Source of the DNA: an uncultured Gammaproteobacteria bacterium
Lineage (GTDB): Bacteria > Pseudomonadota > Gammaproteobacteria > Steroidobacterales > GCA-2729495
Assembly: GCA_937921935.1 (NCBI GenBank)
Contig: CAKZWQ010000018.1
Span: 1 to 64,000, forward strand
Direction of reading: 5' to 3'
DNA: 64,000 bases
The notes beneath the pieces were generated by a model. That model was not told where the DNA came from and did not search any database. It saw nothing but the letters and a program-made list of their open reading frames with translations. The position numbers and the translations under genes were made by a program. Shown here one piece after another: positions 1 through 11,846 of the stretch. Position 1 is the first letter of the stretch, and every line of letters begins with the position of its first letter.

Positions 1-18
1 GTATCGTGGACGGTTTCG

Positions 19-876
19 TTAAGTCCGTAATGTCCGGTCCTCGTAGTGTGCCGGGCTGATATTGCCGACGTAGCCATGCCGGCGTTCGCGGTTATAGAAC
101 CGCTCGATGTAATCGAAGATATCCGCCCTGGCCTGGTCGCGGGTCCGGTACCTGCGCCGCTTCACCCGTTCTCGTTTCAGCGTCGAGAAGAAGCTTTCCA
201 CCACCGCGTTATCGTAGCAGCTGCCCTTGCCGCTGAGGCTGCAGGTGATGCCGTTGCGCTTGAGCAGTAACTGGAAGTCGTCGCTCAGGTACTGGGCACC
301 ACGGTCCGAGTGATGGATGAGCTGCGAGCTCACTTCACGCCGGCCCAGCGCCATGTGCATCGCGTTGAGCACCAGCTGTCGATTGTTACGCCGGCTCATC
401 GACCAGCCAACGATGCGGCGTGAGTACAGATCCATCACCACCGCCAGGTACAACCAGCCCTGGCCGGTCCAGATATAGGTGGTGTCTGAAGCCCAGCGTT
501 CGTTCGCCCCGGCCGCACTGAAGTCCTGCTCGAGCAGGTTCTTTGCCGGCACCACGCCGCGCTTGGTGGTCACCCGAAAGCGCCGCTTCGGACACCCCTT
601 AAGCCCCGCCAGGCGCATCAAGCGGGCCACCCTGGCCCGCCCACACGCCAGGCCTTGTGACCGCAACTCAACCTGCAGCCGCGGGCTGCCATAGGTGCCG
701 TCACTTTCGGCATGCAGGCGCCGTATCACCCGGGTCAGTTCGCGATCATCACGGGCGCGGCGGCTCTCCGGTCGGCTCCGCCACGCGTAGTAGCCGCTCG
801 GCGAGACTCGCAGTGCCCGGCACATCATCCGGATCGGGTAGTGGTTGCGGCGTCGATGGATACAGCCGTATCTCAC
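19..876 (-). CDS. IS3-family transposase OrfB (DDE integrase core)
   Basis: This is the catalytic half of an IS3-family transposase, 285 aa, which joins and cuts the element ends. An N-terminal HTH_21-like segment (SPSGYYAW, about residues 26-33; YGSPR, about 62-66) precedes a retroviral-integrase-type core. Its three acidic residues are visible in WASDTTYIW, HHSDRGAQY and VVESFFSTLK, so the DDE triad is complete. The frame opens at a GTG (876-874) whose GTGA overlaps the TGA stop of orfA. It also lies in the -1 frame of orfA, so the usual product is probably an OrfAB fusion made by frameshifting. No truncation is seen. Confidence 0.93.
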   Translation of the reverse strand: MRYGCIHRRRNHYPIRMMCRALRVSPSGYYAWRSRPESRRARDDRELTRVIRRLHAESDGTYGSPRLQVELRSQGLACGRARVARLMRLAGLKGCPKRRFRVTTKRGVVPAKNLLEQDFSAAGANERWASDTTYIWTGQGWLYLAVVMDLYSRRIVGWSMSRRNNRQLVLNAMHMALGRREVSSQLIHHSDRGAQYLSDDFQLLLKRNGITCSLSGKGSCYDNAVVESFFSTLKRERVKRRRYRTRDQARADIFDYIERFYNRERRHGYVGNISPAHYEDRTLRT

Positions 877-1160
877 TTCGACTCCTTGGCAAAGTAGGCC
901 GCCGCTTCTTTTAAAAAATCCCGTTCCTGTTCAACCTTGGCCAGCTTGCGCTTGAGCCGTGTGAGTTCTTCGTCACGGCTACTACCCTGGCCGGGGAAGG
1001 CCTGATCGCCGTGGTTCTTCACCGCATCACGCCAGCGTCGCAACTGCCGGGCATCAATACCCAGCTCCTCGGCCACCAACACATCCGTGACACCGGGTTC
1101 GTTGGCCCGGCGTAAAGCCTCTCGCTTGAACTCCTCGCTGTAGCGTTTTCTCCTGCCCAT
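873..1160 (-). CDS. IS3-family transposase OrfA (helix-turn-helix)
   Basis: This 95-aa protein is the DNA-binding half of the IS3 transposase. It has the typical opening RRKRYSEEFKREAL, an HTH (VLVAEELGIDARQLRRW, about residues 27-43) and a leucine-zipper-like tail (LTRLKRKLAKVEQERDFLKE). It ends AAAYFAKESK, as many IS3-group OrfA proteins do. In the last third a TTTTTTA heptamer in the correct phase could send ribosomes into the orfB frame. Confidence 0.92.
   Translation of the reverse strand: MGRRKRYSEEFKREALRRANEPGVTDVLVAEELGIDARQLRRWRDAVKNHGDQAFPGQGSSRDEELTRLKRKLAKVEQERDFLKEAAAYFAKESK
912..918 (-). other. Candidate -1 programmed frameshift site (T TTT TTA)
   Basis: On the minus strand the orfA codons read GAT TTT TTA AAA GAA, which gives the X XXY YYZ heptamer T TTT TTA. 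A -1 slip here enters the orfB frame, and that frame has no stop before the orfB GTG at 876. The heptamer sits where other IS3 elements carry A-rich slippery runs. Its function is inferred. Confidence 0.55.
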
Positions 1161-1197
1161 ATTCCACCTCCGGGGCTATTATCAGCCCATCTATAGG

Positions 1198-1222
1198 TGT
1201 CCATGAAACTAGGGCAAGACCA
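1198..1222. repeat. Right terminal inverted repeat of the IS3 element
   Basis: This is the outer segment of the right end, ending in CA on the plus strand as is usual for IS3 elements. Its inner 11 bases match window positions 1-11 at 9 of 11 sites when read on the opposite strand. The rest of the left partner lies outside the window. Confidence 0.6.
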
Positions 1223-1378
1223 GAAAGCGGACATTCGCGAGTTCTGGGGGACCAGGTTGTGCTTCGTTAGGCGCTCTCAGGCAATTGGCACCGGACGCCT
1301 TTGGCTATTATGAGCAAATACAATTACTTAGTCGTGCCCAGGCGCTCTTGCGATGCTTAAACGATGCTAATCGTGCCG

Positions 1379-1405
1379 TTGGTTTGAATCCTTTCCGCTC
1401 CGCCA
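1379..1405 (+). pseudogene. tRNA 3'-end fragment (Asp-like acceptor strand, CCA)
   Basis: The stretch has a T-arm-like GGTTTGAATCC followed by CCGCTCC, G and an encoded CCA at 1403-1405. The acceptor strand would pair with a 5' GGAGCGG, as in tRNA-Asp. No such 5' half, D-arm or anticodon arm occurs in the preceding 80 bases, and the T-stem pairs poorly. A strong hairpin follows at once, as after a real tRNA gene. The likely reading is a decayed tRNA or an integration scar at a tRNA 3' end. Chance similarity is possible. Confidence 0.35.
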
Positions 1406-1406
1406 C

Positions 1407-1441
1407 ATACGTAAAGGCCCCCTCGTGGGGCCTTTACGTAT
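1407..1441 (+). terminator. Strong hairpin, probable intrinsic terminator
   Basis: A perfect 15-bp stem (1407-1421 with 1427-1441) closes a 5-base loop. It follows the tRNA-like CCA and precedes trhO. The T-run after it is weak, so termination is probable but not certain. Confidence 0.6.
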
Positions 1442-1487
1442 TTGATTGATCCCGGCTGGTTTTAACCCACGGTAAAATCCCCTCGAC

Positions 1488-2432
1488 ATGAATGAGACCA
1501 CGGCAGAACAGAAGATTGTGGTGGCAGCGCTGTATCAGTTTGCTGTGCTGCCTGACTACGCGCTGCTGCGGGCTCCACTGCTCCAGATCTGCCTGAATAA
1601 TGGCGTGTTCGGCACCATTCTCCTTGCCAGCGAAGGCATCAACGGCACCATTGCAGGATCTCGCCAGGGAATCGATGCCGTCGTCGCGCATATCCAGGCA
1701 GACGAACGATTGCGGCAACTCGAGTACAAAGAGAGTCACGCCGAAACGATGCCATTTCATCGCATGAAAGTCAGGCTCAAACAGGAAATCGTGGCGCTCG
1801 GGGTGCCGGAGGTTAATCCGGCGCGCGATGCCGGTACCTACGTGAAGCCTGCGGATTGGAACGCTCTCATTAGTGACCCGGATGTGGTGGTTATTGATAC
1901 GCGCAATGACTACGAAGTCGCTATTGGCACATTCGAAGGCGCTCTTGACCCGAAAACGAAAACCTTTCGCGAACTTCCTGAACGCATTGCCAATGAAGGC
2001 TCACTCAAGGCGAAGCCTAAAGTCGCCATGTTCTGTACCGGCGGCATTCGTTGCGAGAAGTCGACGGCCTACATGCGATCCCTCGGCTTCACGGAAGTGT
2101 TTCACCTTCAGGGCGGTATTCTCAAGTATCTGGAGACTGTCCCGGAAGAAGAGAGTCTGTGGCGCGGCGAGTGTTTCGTATTTGACCAGCGTGTCTCGGT
2201 CAAGCATGGTCTGAAACTGGGTAGCTATGATCTATGCCACGGCTGTCGCCAACCGCTTTCTGAGGAAGACACTAGGGACGTACGCTTCGTGCGCGGCGTT
2301 TGCTGCCCGAAGTGTCACGATATGCAGACTGAAGAGCAAAGCGAACGCTTTGCTGAACGACAAAAGCAAATGGAATTGGCAGGCCAGCGCGGCCAACGAC
2401 ACCTGGGACGGCGTGACGGCGGACAGGACTGA
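1488..2432 (+). CDS. trhO: tRNA uridine-34 hydroxylase TrhO (YceA, rhodanese family)
   Basis: TrhO makes 5-hydroxyuridine at the wobble position of certain tRNAs using oxygen. The 314-aa protein has the N-terminal UPF0176/acylphosphatase-like part (with [12 protein letters not shown] near residue 48), a rhodanese domain (about 125-220) with the active-site Cys183 in [11 protein letters not shown], and a C-terminal Cys-rich segment (CHGC...CCPKC). Length and domain order match the E. coli protein. It ends one base before the start of the next gene, so the two are probably cotranscribed. Confidence 0.93.
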   Translation: MNETTAEQKIVVAALYQFAVLPDYALLRAPLLQICLNNGVFGTILLASEGINGTIAGSRQGIDAVVAHIQADERLRQLEYKESHAETMPFHRMKVRLKQEIVALGVPEVNPARDAGTYVKPADWNALISDPDVVVIDTRNDYEVAIGTFEGALDPKTKTFRELPERIANEGSLKAKPKVAMFCTGGIRCEKSTAYMRSLGFTEVFHLQGGILKYLETVPEEESLWRGECFVFDQRVSVKHGLKLGSYDLCHGCRQPLSEEDTRDVRFVRGVCCPKCHDMQTEEQSERFAERQKQMELAGQRGQRHLGRRDGGQD

Positions 2433-2433
2433 T

Positions 2434-3090
2434 ATGCAAGTCGCCGGTCTGCCTATTCTGTACAGTTTCAGACGTTGCCCCTATGCAATGCGCGCACGAA
2501 TGAGCCTTGTGAGCGCGGGCATCCGTTGTGAATTGCGGGAAGTCGTCTTACGCGAGAAACCTGCGGCAATGATCGCCATCAGCCCAAAGGCAACCGTGCC
2601 TGTCTTGCAGCTCGCCGAGGGGGCAGTGATCGACGAGAGTTTTGAGATCATGCGCTGGGCGCTGGCGCAACATGATCCTGAGGCCTGGCTCAATCCCGCC
2701 AGTGGATCGTCCGACGCGGCATTTGCGCTCGTTGAGCAAACGGAAACGCAGTTCAAACCTCATCTGGATCGTTACAAGTACCATGATCGCTACCCCAATG
2801 TGGATGCGGCAGAACACCGTGTTGCGGGTGGCGATTTCCTTGCGCTGCTTGAAGAACGGCTGGCGGTGATGCCTTATTTATTTGGCAAGCAGGCTTGCAT
2901 TGCCGACATGGCCATATTTCCGTTCGTACGGCAGTTTGCGAATACTGATCGCGACTGGTTCCGGGCATCACCGTATGGGCACACCCAGGCGTGGCTGGCG
3001 AAGCTCCTGGATGGGATGCATTTTGCTGTCGCGATGAAAAAATACCCGCAATGGCAGAACGGTAATGAAAGCGTATTTTTCCCGGAATGA
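2434..3090 (+). CDS. Glutathione S-transferase-like protein
   Basis: The 218-aa protein has a thioredoxin-fold N-terminus (LYSFRRCPYAMRARMSL, with the CPYA motif, then KATVPVLQL and DESFEIMRW) and a helical GST C-terminal domain. These features suit a glutathione-dependent transferase or reductase; the substrate is unknown. The start is ATG 2434, because the reading frame upstream of it lies inside trhO. The one-base gap from the trhO stop suggests translational coupling. Confidence 0.85.
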   Translation: MQVAGLPILYSFRRCPYAMRARMSLVSAGIRCELREVVLREKPAAMIAISPKATVPVLQLAEGAVIDESFEIMRWALAQHDPEAWLNPASGSSDAAFALVEQTETQFKPHLDRYKYHDRYPNVDAAEHRVAGGDFLALLEERLAVMPYLFGKQACIADMAIFPFVRQFANTDRDWFRASPYGHTQAWLAKLLDGMHFAVAMKKYPQWQNGNESVFFPE

Positions 3091-3254
3091 TTGGCGTGTG
3101 TGGCAAATTGCCAGTGCGGTAATTTTTCGCGCATGGTTCAGCAGTTCGGCAGGGGGCGTGCGCGGCGCGGCGACCGCCTGGGAGGGCGGCTAGTCCAGAA
3201 GCGTCGAGCCCGCAGGTTGGCCCGCGGAGCGTGTCGCCAGTCCCACCTTCTCCG

Positions 3255-3290
3255 AAAAAAAGACAAAAGCGCCCGCGAGGGGGCTTTATG
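3255..3290 (-). terminator. Intrinsic terminator with the better T-run on the minus strand
   Basis: AAAGCGCCC at 3266-3274 pairs with GGGGGCTTT at 3279-3287 (one mismatch) around a GCGA loop. On the minus strand the hairpin is followed by TTTTGTCTTTTTTT, a very good U-tract. The plus-strand side is weaker but could still end the trhO/GST transcript. Confidence 0.65.
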
Positions 3291-3444
3291 TTTTCCCTGG
3301 CGCCGGTGGCTTCGAGCCCACGGTACGTATAGACGACGGCTCCGCCGGACCCGCAATCGCGCCCGAATCCCCGGACCGCCAGCGCCGTGCCTCCGGGCCG
3401 CTGTGGAAACTACCAATGGACGTAGCATCCGGGTTGCCAAATAG

Positions 3445-3459
3445 TGCCCCGATGGGGCA
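3445..3459 (+). promoter_or_regulatory. Hairpin over the nifJ ribosome-binding region
   Basis: TGCCCC pairs with GGGGCA across a GAT loop, ending six bases before the nifJ ATG. The GGGG that would be the only Shine-Dalgarno-like run lies inside the stem, so folding could limit translation. A function is inferred only. Confidence 0.35.
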
Positions 3460-3465
3460 TCAAAA

Positions 3466-7034
<3,569 letters not shown>

Positions 7035-7038
<4 letters not shown>

Positions 7039-8051
7039 CCGTGGACCTCAGTACTCGCTGGCTTGGCTTTGAGCTCAAGAATCCCTTCGTGCCGTCATCG
7101 TCGCCCCTGTCCAAGGATGTGGCCACCGCACGGCAGCTAGAAGACAATGGCGCGGCTGCGCTGATCATGTATTCCCTGTTCGAGGAAGAGATTGAGGCCG
7201 AAGAGACAAGGGCGCACGAACTGGCCGAGTTTCAGGATATCGGTCACGGCGAGGCTTCCAGCTACCTGCCGACACATGCCGAGTTACCCGGACATCGGGA
7301 TCAGTACCTGGAGCAGTTGCGACGGCTCAAGGACGCGCTGGACATACCCATTATCGCCAGCCTGAACGGTACGACCCTCGGCGGCTGGGTGCGCCATGCG
7401 CAGGCAATCGCGGAAGCCGGTGCGGACGCCCTGGAGCTGAACGTTTACTACGTCGCTGCGGATATCACGGAAGACGGAGCTGCAATCGAGCAGCGGGTCG
7501 TGGACATCCTGGCGGAATTACGACGCCAGGTCACTTTGCCCATCGGCGTAAAATTGTCGCCGAACTTCTCAAGCGTCGGGCATCTGGCGAAGCGTCTTGA
7601 GCAAGCCGGCGCGAATGGCCTGACTTTGTTCAATCGCTTCTATCAGCCGGACATCGACCTGGACAGTCTGGCGATCGATCAGAGCCTGCGCCTGTCGAAC
7701 TCGGGCGACGCGCTGCTCGCCATGCGCTGGATCGCGATCCTGCATGGCCGGGTCGGGCTCTCGCTAGCGGCCACCGGTGGCGTGCACACGGCCCAGGATG
7801 CATTGAAGATGTTTCTTTGTGGCGCCGACGTCAGCTGCCTGTGCAGCGCGCTGCTGGCCAGCGGCCCGGAGCGGTTGCGGGAGCTGCACAATGGCGTAAG
7901 CGAATGGCTGGAGGCTAACGACTACGAATCCTTGCAACAGTTGCGTGGCAGCCTGAGTCAGCAGCACTGCCCGGACCCGGTCGCCTTTGAGCGCGGAAAC
8001 TACATGCAGATCCTCAGTCGCTACAAGCTGCCCGCGAAGGCCTGGTCATAG
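7035..8051 (+). CDS. Dihydroorotate dehydrogenase-like flavoprotein
   Basis: This 338-aa TIM-barrel protein of the dihydroorotate dehydrogenase family shows NPFVPSSSPLSKDV near the N-terminus, IIASLNG, ALELNVYYV, GVKLSPNFSS and LAATGGVHTAQDALKMFLCGAD, the last being a typical FMN phosphate-binding region. It starts in an ATGA overlap with nifJ. Genes of this type often sit next to nifJ and are annotated as DHOD-like. That context argues for a role with PFOR electron flow rather than pyrimidine synthesis, but the true substrate is unknown. Confidence 0.85.
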
Positions 8052-8174
8052 GCGGGCGCTATTTGACGCCATCAATCGCATCCTCCCCACTCGAGCAACC
8101 ATAGCCCCGGCTATCATCCAGTCATCGCCGCCGATCGAAAGCTTGCAGACATCCTGTTAGAGGGCAGTGCACGA

Positions 8175-8855
8175 ATGCTTTCACAACTCAGCAAAATAGG
8201 GCTCAGACCCGCCGGGCTCAGCTACGCTTACCTGGTAACTGCAGTGCTTTTGGCTATGGTCGCCATGGGCCAGCCGGCACAAGCTGCCGACGGAGGCGAA
8301 ATGAAGTTCAAACGTATTCCCTTGCAGTTCGTCGCGGCCCTGGGTGATCCCCAGGCGTCTTCCGGGACCGGCGGGCAAGAATGGGGCCTGTGGCCAGTCG
8401 ATCCAGGTCCCCGGGGTGTCAGGCTCAATCGCTATGACCGCTTGCAGGAAGCGGGTGGCGTCGCCCCGGCCGGCTGGCGCTTCGACGCCGGCGACTGGTG
8501 GCTGGAGGAGAACGGCCTGATCATGGAGCAACCCGAGTTTCCCCTTGCCCCCGGCCAATACCTGGTCACGGGGGATCGCGAGGTGACGACGGTGCTCACC
8601 ATTCATCCCGCCGACGAGCAGGGTGAAGTTCGCTGGGAATTGGCTGACGGGGCAACGCTTTACGATGTGACTCACCTGGGCTGCCGCTCCGCGCGCTATA
8701 CACCGGCGGCCGATGGCCAGCAATCCTGTTCGCCCAGCAACGCACCACAGGACGCATTTCGTGTTGCGCCGGGCGCTGCCATGCCTGCGGTCGGCGGCTG
8801 TCAGAAACAGGACTACGCCGTGCTGTTTATTATTGGTGTTCCGGCGCAAGGCTGA
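8175..8855 (+). CDS. Exported protein of unknown function
   Basis: I do not recognise this 226-aa family. It has a clear signal peptide (hydrophobic stretch LVTAVLLAMVAMG, likely cleavage after AQA near residue 37), so it is probably periplasmic or secreted. The mature part is rich in Trp, Gly and Pro and carries four Cys in its C-terminal third, which could form disulfides. An AGAGGG-like ribosome binding site lies 9 bases before the ATG. It appears to be a single-gene unit. Confidence 0.65.
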   Translation: MLSQLSKIGLRPAGLSYAYLVTAVLLAMVAMGQPAQAADGGEMKFKRIPLQFVAALGDPQASSGTGGQEWGLWPVDPGPRGVRLNRYDRLQEAGGVAPAGWRFDAGDWWLEENGLIMEQPEFPLAPGQYLVTGDREVTTVLTIHPADEQGEVRWELADGATLYDVTHLGCRSARYTPAADGQQSCSPSNAPQDAFRVAPGAAMPAVGGCQKQDYAVLFIIGVPAQG

Positions 8856-9042
8856 AGACCGGCCAGTGCTTGTTAAAGGCGAGTTTCACCATCGACAAGG
8901 TGCGCGGCCCCGGGTGTTCTTCAAGCTGCCGTCCCACTGGTTATGGTCGCTGACCCGGAAACAGGTGACTGTCCTGGGCGCCCGGGCACTCAAGAGAAGT
9001 AAACTGTCACCCTGATCAGGCTAGCGGAGCAGTGCAGTAGTG

Positions 9043-9720
9043 ATGCAACTTTACGGCGATCCCGCATCACCTTATGTCAGCCGGGTGATCATGTTTGCGC
9101 GTCTGAAGGGCATTCCCCTGGGCCGCCCCCCGGTGCCAGGAGACAATCCTCGCTCGGATGCCTATCACCAGATTAATCCCATCGGCAAAGTCCCGGGTCT
9201 GATGGTGGATGGCCGCATGCTCCCCGAATCCGGGGTGATCTGTGAGTATCTGGAAGATGTTTTCCCGGAACCGGCCGGCTTGCCCGCCGCGCCACTTGAT
9301 CGTGCGACCAGCCGACTGATCGCACGCATTACTGACCTGTATATCTCGCCGCAGTTTCAGCCCCTGCTGCCTCACCTGGATCCGGCGCGCCGCGACTCGG
9401 CGGCGGTGGCGCCCCTGGCCGCCGAACTGGATAAGGCATTTCTATCCCTGGCCTATTTCATGGGTCCCGGGCCATTTTGCGTGGCTGAGGAGCCCACCCT
9501 GGGTGACTGCACGCTCGGGCCCTACATGCAGTTACTCAAGAACGTGATATTTCCCGTGTTCGAGAGCATTCCCGACCCGACCGTTGGGGAGGGTCGACTG
9601 GCGCAGTGGTGGCAGGCGCTGCAAGGGCATGCCCTGTGCCGGGAGGCGCTTGATGCTTATGGCAATGTCGTGGACGTTTTCATGGCCGCCAACCGGGAAC
9701 GACTGCACGAGCACAGTTAG
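9043..9720 (+). CDS. Glutathione S-transferase family protein
   Basis: The 225-aa protein has a GST N-terminal thioredoxin fold (LYGDPASPYVSRVIMFARLKG, then INPIGKVPGLMVDGRMLPESGVICEYLED). These are the Pro loop and the glutathione-binding ES motif. A C-terminal helical domain with LGDCTLGPYM follows. It is likely a cytosolic glutathione transferase. A GGAG at 9026 supports a start at ATG 9043, although a GTG lies just before it at 9040. Confidence 0.88.
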   Translation: MQLYGDPASPYVSRVIMFARLKGIPLGRPPVPGDNPRSDAYHQINPIGKVPGLMVDGRMLPESGVICEYLEDVFPEPAGLPAAPLDRATSRLIARITDLYISPQFQPLLPHLDPARRDSAAVAPLAAELDKAFLSLAYFMGPGPFCVAEEPTLGDCTLGPYMQLLKNVIFPVFESIPDPTVGEGRLAQWWQALQGHALCREALDAYGNVVDVFMAANRERLHEHS

Positions 9721-9752
9721 TCATGCTCATTGGCGGTCCCGGGTCAATCGGT

Positions 9753-10190
9753 TCAGGCATCTTCCATCGCCGGCCTGCCAGTAGGTACAACGCCTTCATG
9801 ATGATGCACCCGGCGCCACTGACCATCGACGCGACGCGCCACGGTAGTCACGCGGACTCGACCTTCCATGGCCCCCGGTGGTGCAAAGGCATAGTCCAGG
9901 TAATAACGCGCGACGGCGAAGTCGCCCCAGACATCGATAACGGGCTCCTCCAGATTGATGGTGAGTTCCCCCCGGCTGGCGGAGTCCGTCATATCCTTTT
10001 TTCTGAATTCCGCGCGCGCTGCCCGGCCGCCGCGCACCAGTTGGGGTTCGAACAAGTCCCAGAGCGTGCAGTCGGGCAGGTCGCACTGGTCCACCAGGCT
10101 GGGATCAAACTTTTGATAGGCGCTAAAGACGTTCTTGATTAATTCGGCCACAGCTTGTTCGTCGGCGCTGCGTTGTTTGTTGTCGGTCAT
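9753..10190 (-). CDS. NTF2/SnoaL-like protein
   Basis: The 145-aa protein has the size and pattern of the SnoaL/DUF4440-type NTF2 fold. An N-terminal helix pair (ADEQAVAELIKNVFSAYQK) is followed by alternating strands (FAVARYYLDYAF, VRVTTVARRVDGQWRRVHHHEG). Members range from enzymes (isomerases, hydrolases) to binding proteins, so no reaction can be assigned. It lies just downstream of the Nramp-like gene on the same strand, separated by 37 bases. Confidence 0.7.
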   Translation of the reverse strand: MTDNKQRSADEQAVAELIKNVFSAYQKFDPSLVDQCDLPDCTLWDLFEPQLVRGGRAARAEFRKKDMTDSASRGELTINLEEPVIDVWGDFAVARYYLDYAFAPPGAMEGRVRVTTVARRVDGQWRRVHHHEGVVPTGRPAMEDA

Positions 10191-10227
10191 CGATTGGACT
10201 CCGTCGGTTATAGGGTCGGCATGGCAA

Positions 10228-11643
10228 TTAATCAGCCACGATTCGCGTCAGGCTGAACAGACCAACCACGAGCAGGCTCAGGCACGACAATAGCAGGGCG
10301 GCGTCCCATGCCGGGCCGGGCCTGAGCCGCGGGTCCAGTACTTTGAAGCGCAGATACAAAGCGCTGAAGCCGATGATGGGCAAAACCAGGGACTGCACCA
10401 GCCCGCCGATGACGATGAGCCGGACCGGGTTCCAGCCCGTCATAAAAATCAGCAGGGCAAGCAGGGGCAGGGCCAGGGACAGGATGCCAACGGCGCGCTT
10501 GCGCGCCGCTTCATTGAGTTCGATCACTCCCAGTACGCCCAGGCAATCAGCGAACAGCCGGGCGGCTCCGGCATTGGCCACCAGAAAGGTTGAGTAAAGC
10601 ACGGCCAGGGCACCGCTAAGGAACAGGTAGCGGGATGTGGTCCCGAAGATAGGCTCGTAGGCCGTCGCCAGTTGGCTGACCATGCGCATGCCGTCCGGAT
10701 CGGCGCCGTCACGGTGCAGAACGGCTGCGCCAATGAAGTAAAAAGCCAGCGTGGTCAGGGTGTAAATGGCCATGGACACGAAAGCATCGATGCGCATCAC
10801 GCGCAGCCAGCCCCTGGCCCGCCGGACCCACTCACTGTTTGCGCCGCGCGGTCCGATGAAGCGCCCGTAGCCTCGCTCCAGGCACCAGTAGGGATAAACA
10901 ATCAGATCGGTACCGCCCACGCCGATGATGCCGAAGGCCGCCAGGGCTGTCAGCCAGGCTTCGGGGCGGTCCGGCAAGCCGAAAAACAGGCCATCGAGTA
11001 TGGCCGTGGTCGGGATGGCATATTCCGTTGTCTGCAAGGCAAACACATTGCCGACGGTCACCAGGGTGAAGCAAAAGACCAGACCGACGCAGAGAGTTTC
11101 CAGGATGCGGTAGCGGCCAAAGAACAACAGCATTGCAGTGAAGGTCGCCACCAGCACAGCCCAGATACCCGGATCCCTGGTCACCATTTCCGGCGGCTGG
11201 CCAGCGACGTCCACCGGCAATTGCAGGGCCGCCAGGTAGTCACCGGTCAGGGGAAAGATCAGCGCGAGGGACTGGCCGACGCCACCGAGGACTCCACCCA
11301 GCAAGCCGTAGGTTGTTGCCATCATCACCAGCCAGAGCCAGATGATCCAGTTGCCCCGCAGGCGAGGCCCGGGAATCCGATTCAGGGCGACCAGGGTGGT
11401 CTCGTTGGTGCTGACGGTATAGCGGCCCAGTTCGATCTGGACGAAAACCTTGATTACACAACCCAGCAAAATGATCCAGATCAAACTGATCCCGGCCTGG
11501 GCGCCGGTCTTGGTGGTCGCGATCAGTTCACCGGAACCCACCAGGCCCGCTGCCAGCACCATGCCGGGTCCCAGGTAGCGAAGCGCACCGAAAAGTTTTT
11601 TCGGCGGATCGCGGGTCTCGCTGGTTTGGCGAGGGGCGGTCAC
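10228..11643 (-). CDS. Divergent Nramp-family membrane transporter
   Basis: This is a 471-aa integral membrane protein with about 11 hydrophobic segments and an overall Nramp pattern (LGPGMVLAAGLVGSGELIATTKTGAQAG at the first helix). The classical DPGN motif of metal-transporting Nramp proteins is replaced by GSGE, and the TM6 MPH motif by YPYW. Known Nramp relatives with altered motifs do not all carry Mn or Fe (some carry Mg). The substrate cannot be inferred, and the name MntH should not be applied without test. Confidence 0.8.
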   Translation of the reverse strand: MTAPRQTSETRDPPKKLFGALRYLGPGMVLAAGLVGSGELIATTKTGAQAGISLIWIILLGCVIKVFVQIELGRYTVSTNETTLVALNRIPGPRLRGNWIIWLWLVMMATTYGLLGGVLGGVGQSLALIFPLTGDYLAALQLPVDVAGQPPEMVTRDPGIWAVLVATFTAMLLFFGRYRILETLCVGLVFCFTLVTVGNVFALQTTEYAIPTTAILDGLFFGLPDRPEAWLTALAAFGIIGVGGTDLIVYPYWCLERGYGRFIGPRGANSEWVRRARGWLRVMRIDAFVSMAIYTLTTLAFYFIGAAVLHRDGADPDGMRMVSQLATAYEPIFGTTSRYLFLSGALAVLYSTFLVANAGAARLFADCLGVLGVIELNEAARKRAVGILSLALPLLALLIFMTGWNPVRLIVIGGLVQSLVLPIIGFSALYLRFKVLDPRLRPGPAWDAALLLSCLSLLVVGLFSLTRIVAD

Positions 11644-11846
11644 GCGTAGCTGACGGATAATGAATGGCGCATGCTCGCTCTTTTAAGTGTCAGGCATCAG
11701 GCTGAACATGAGTCGAGTCGGTATATTGGCTTAATGAGGGAATTTTGCGGGCCTGTCTTTCAGCATGGACAGCGCTTCGTAACACAGCATTGTGGCTATC
11801 TGTACATAAAAGCACACGTCTTCCTTTCCCGACTCCGTCGCCACCA

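Larger units (their letters stand above)
1..1222 (-). mobile_element. IS3-family insertion sequence, left tip outside the window
   Basis: The element carries the two-gene IS3 layout (orfA then orfB, both on the minus strand, overlapping by 4 bases). The right end is taken as 1222. Reading inward from there on the minus strand gives TGGTCTTGCCC, then GTTTCATGGAC at 1209-1199. The first 11 bases of the window, GTATCGTGGAC, match that inner segment at 9 of 11 positions. The left inverted repeat therefore probably begins about 13 bases before the window, giving an element of about 1235 bp. Both frames are open, so it looks intact. The target-site duplication cannot be checked because the left flank is missing. 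Confidence 0.85.
1161..1487. other. Intergenic region between the IS element and trhO
   Basis: This holds the right end of the IS element (to 1222), about 155 bases with no recognisable coding content, the tRNA-like 3' fragment and the hairpin at 1407-1441. A TAAAAT at 1472-1477 could be a -10 box for trhO, but I see no well-spaced -35 box. Confidence 0.6.
3091..3465. other. Intergenic region upstream of nifJ
   Basis: No protein-coding gene is supported here. The region holds the hairpin at 3255-3290, about 150 GC-rich bases without recognisable content, and a small hairpin just before nifJ. The orientation of the terminator hints at an unrecognised minus-strand transcript between about 3290 and 3465. 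Confidence 0.5.

Noticed and set aside
1223-1405. Complete tRNA gene before the hairpin at 1407
   Set aside because: Only the 3' end fits; no 5' acceptor strand, D-arm or anticodon arm could be found in the 80 bases before it.
10672-11649. Long open frame (325 codons) opposite the Nramp-like gene
   Set aside because: Glutamine- and histidine-rich low-complexity translation typical of antisense frames in GC-rich DNA; the other strand encodes a clear membrane transporter.
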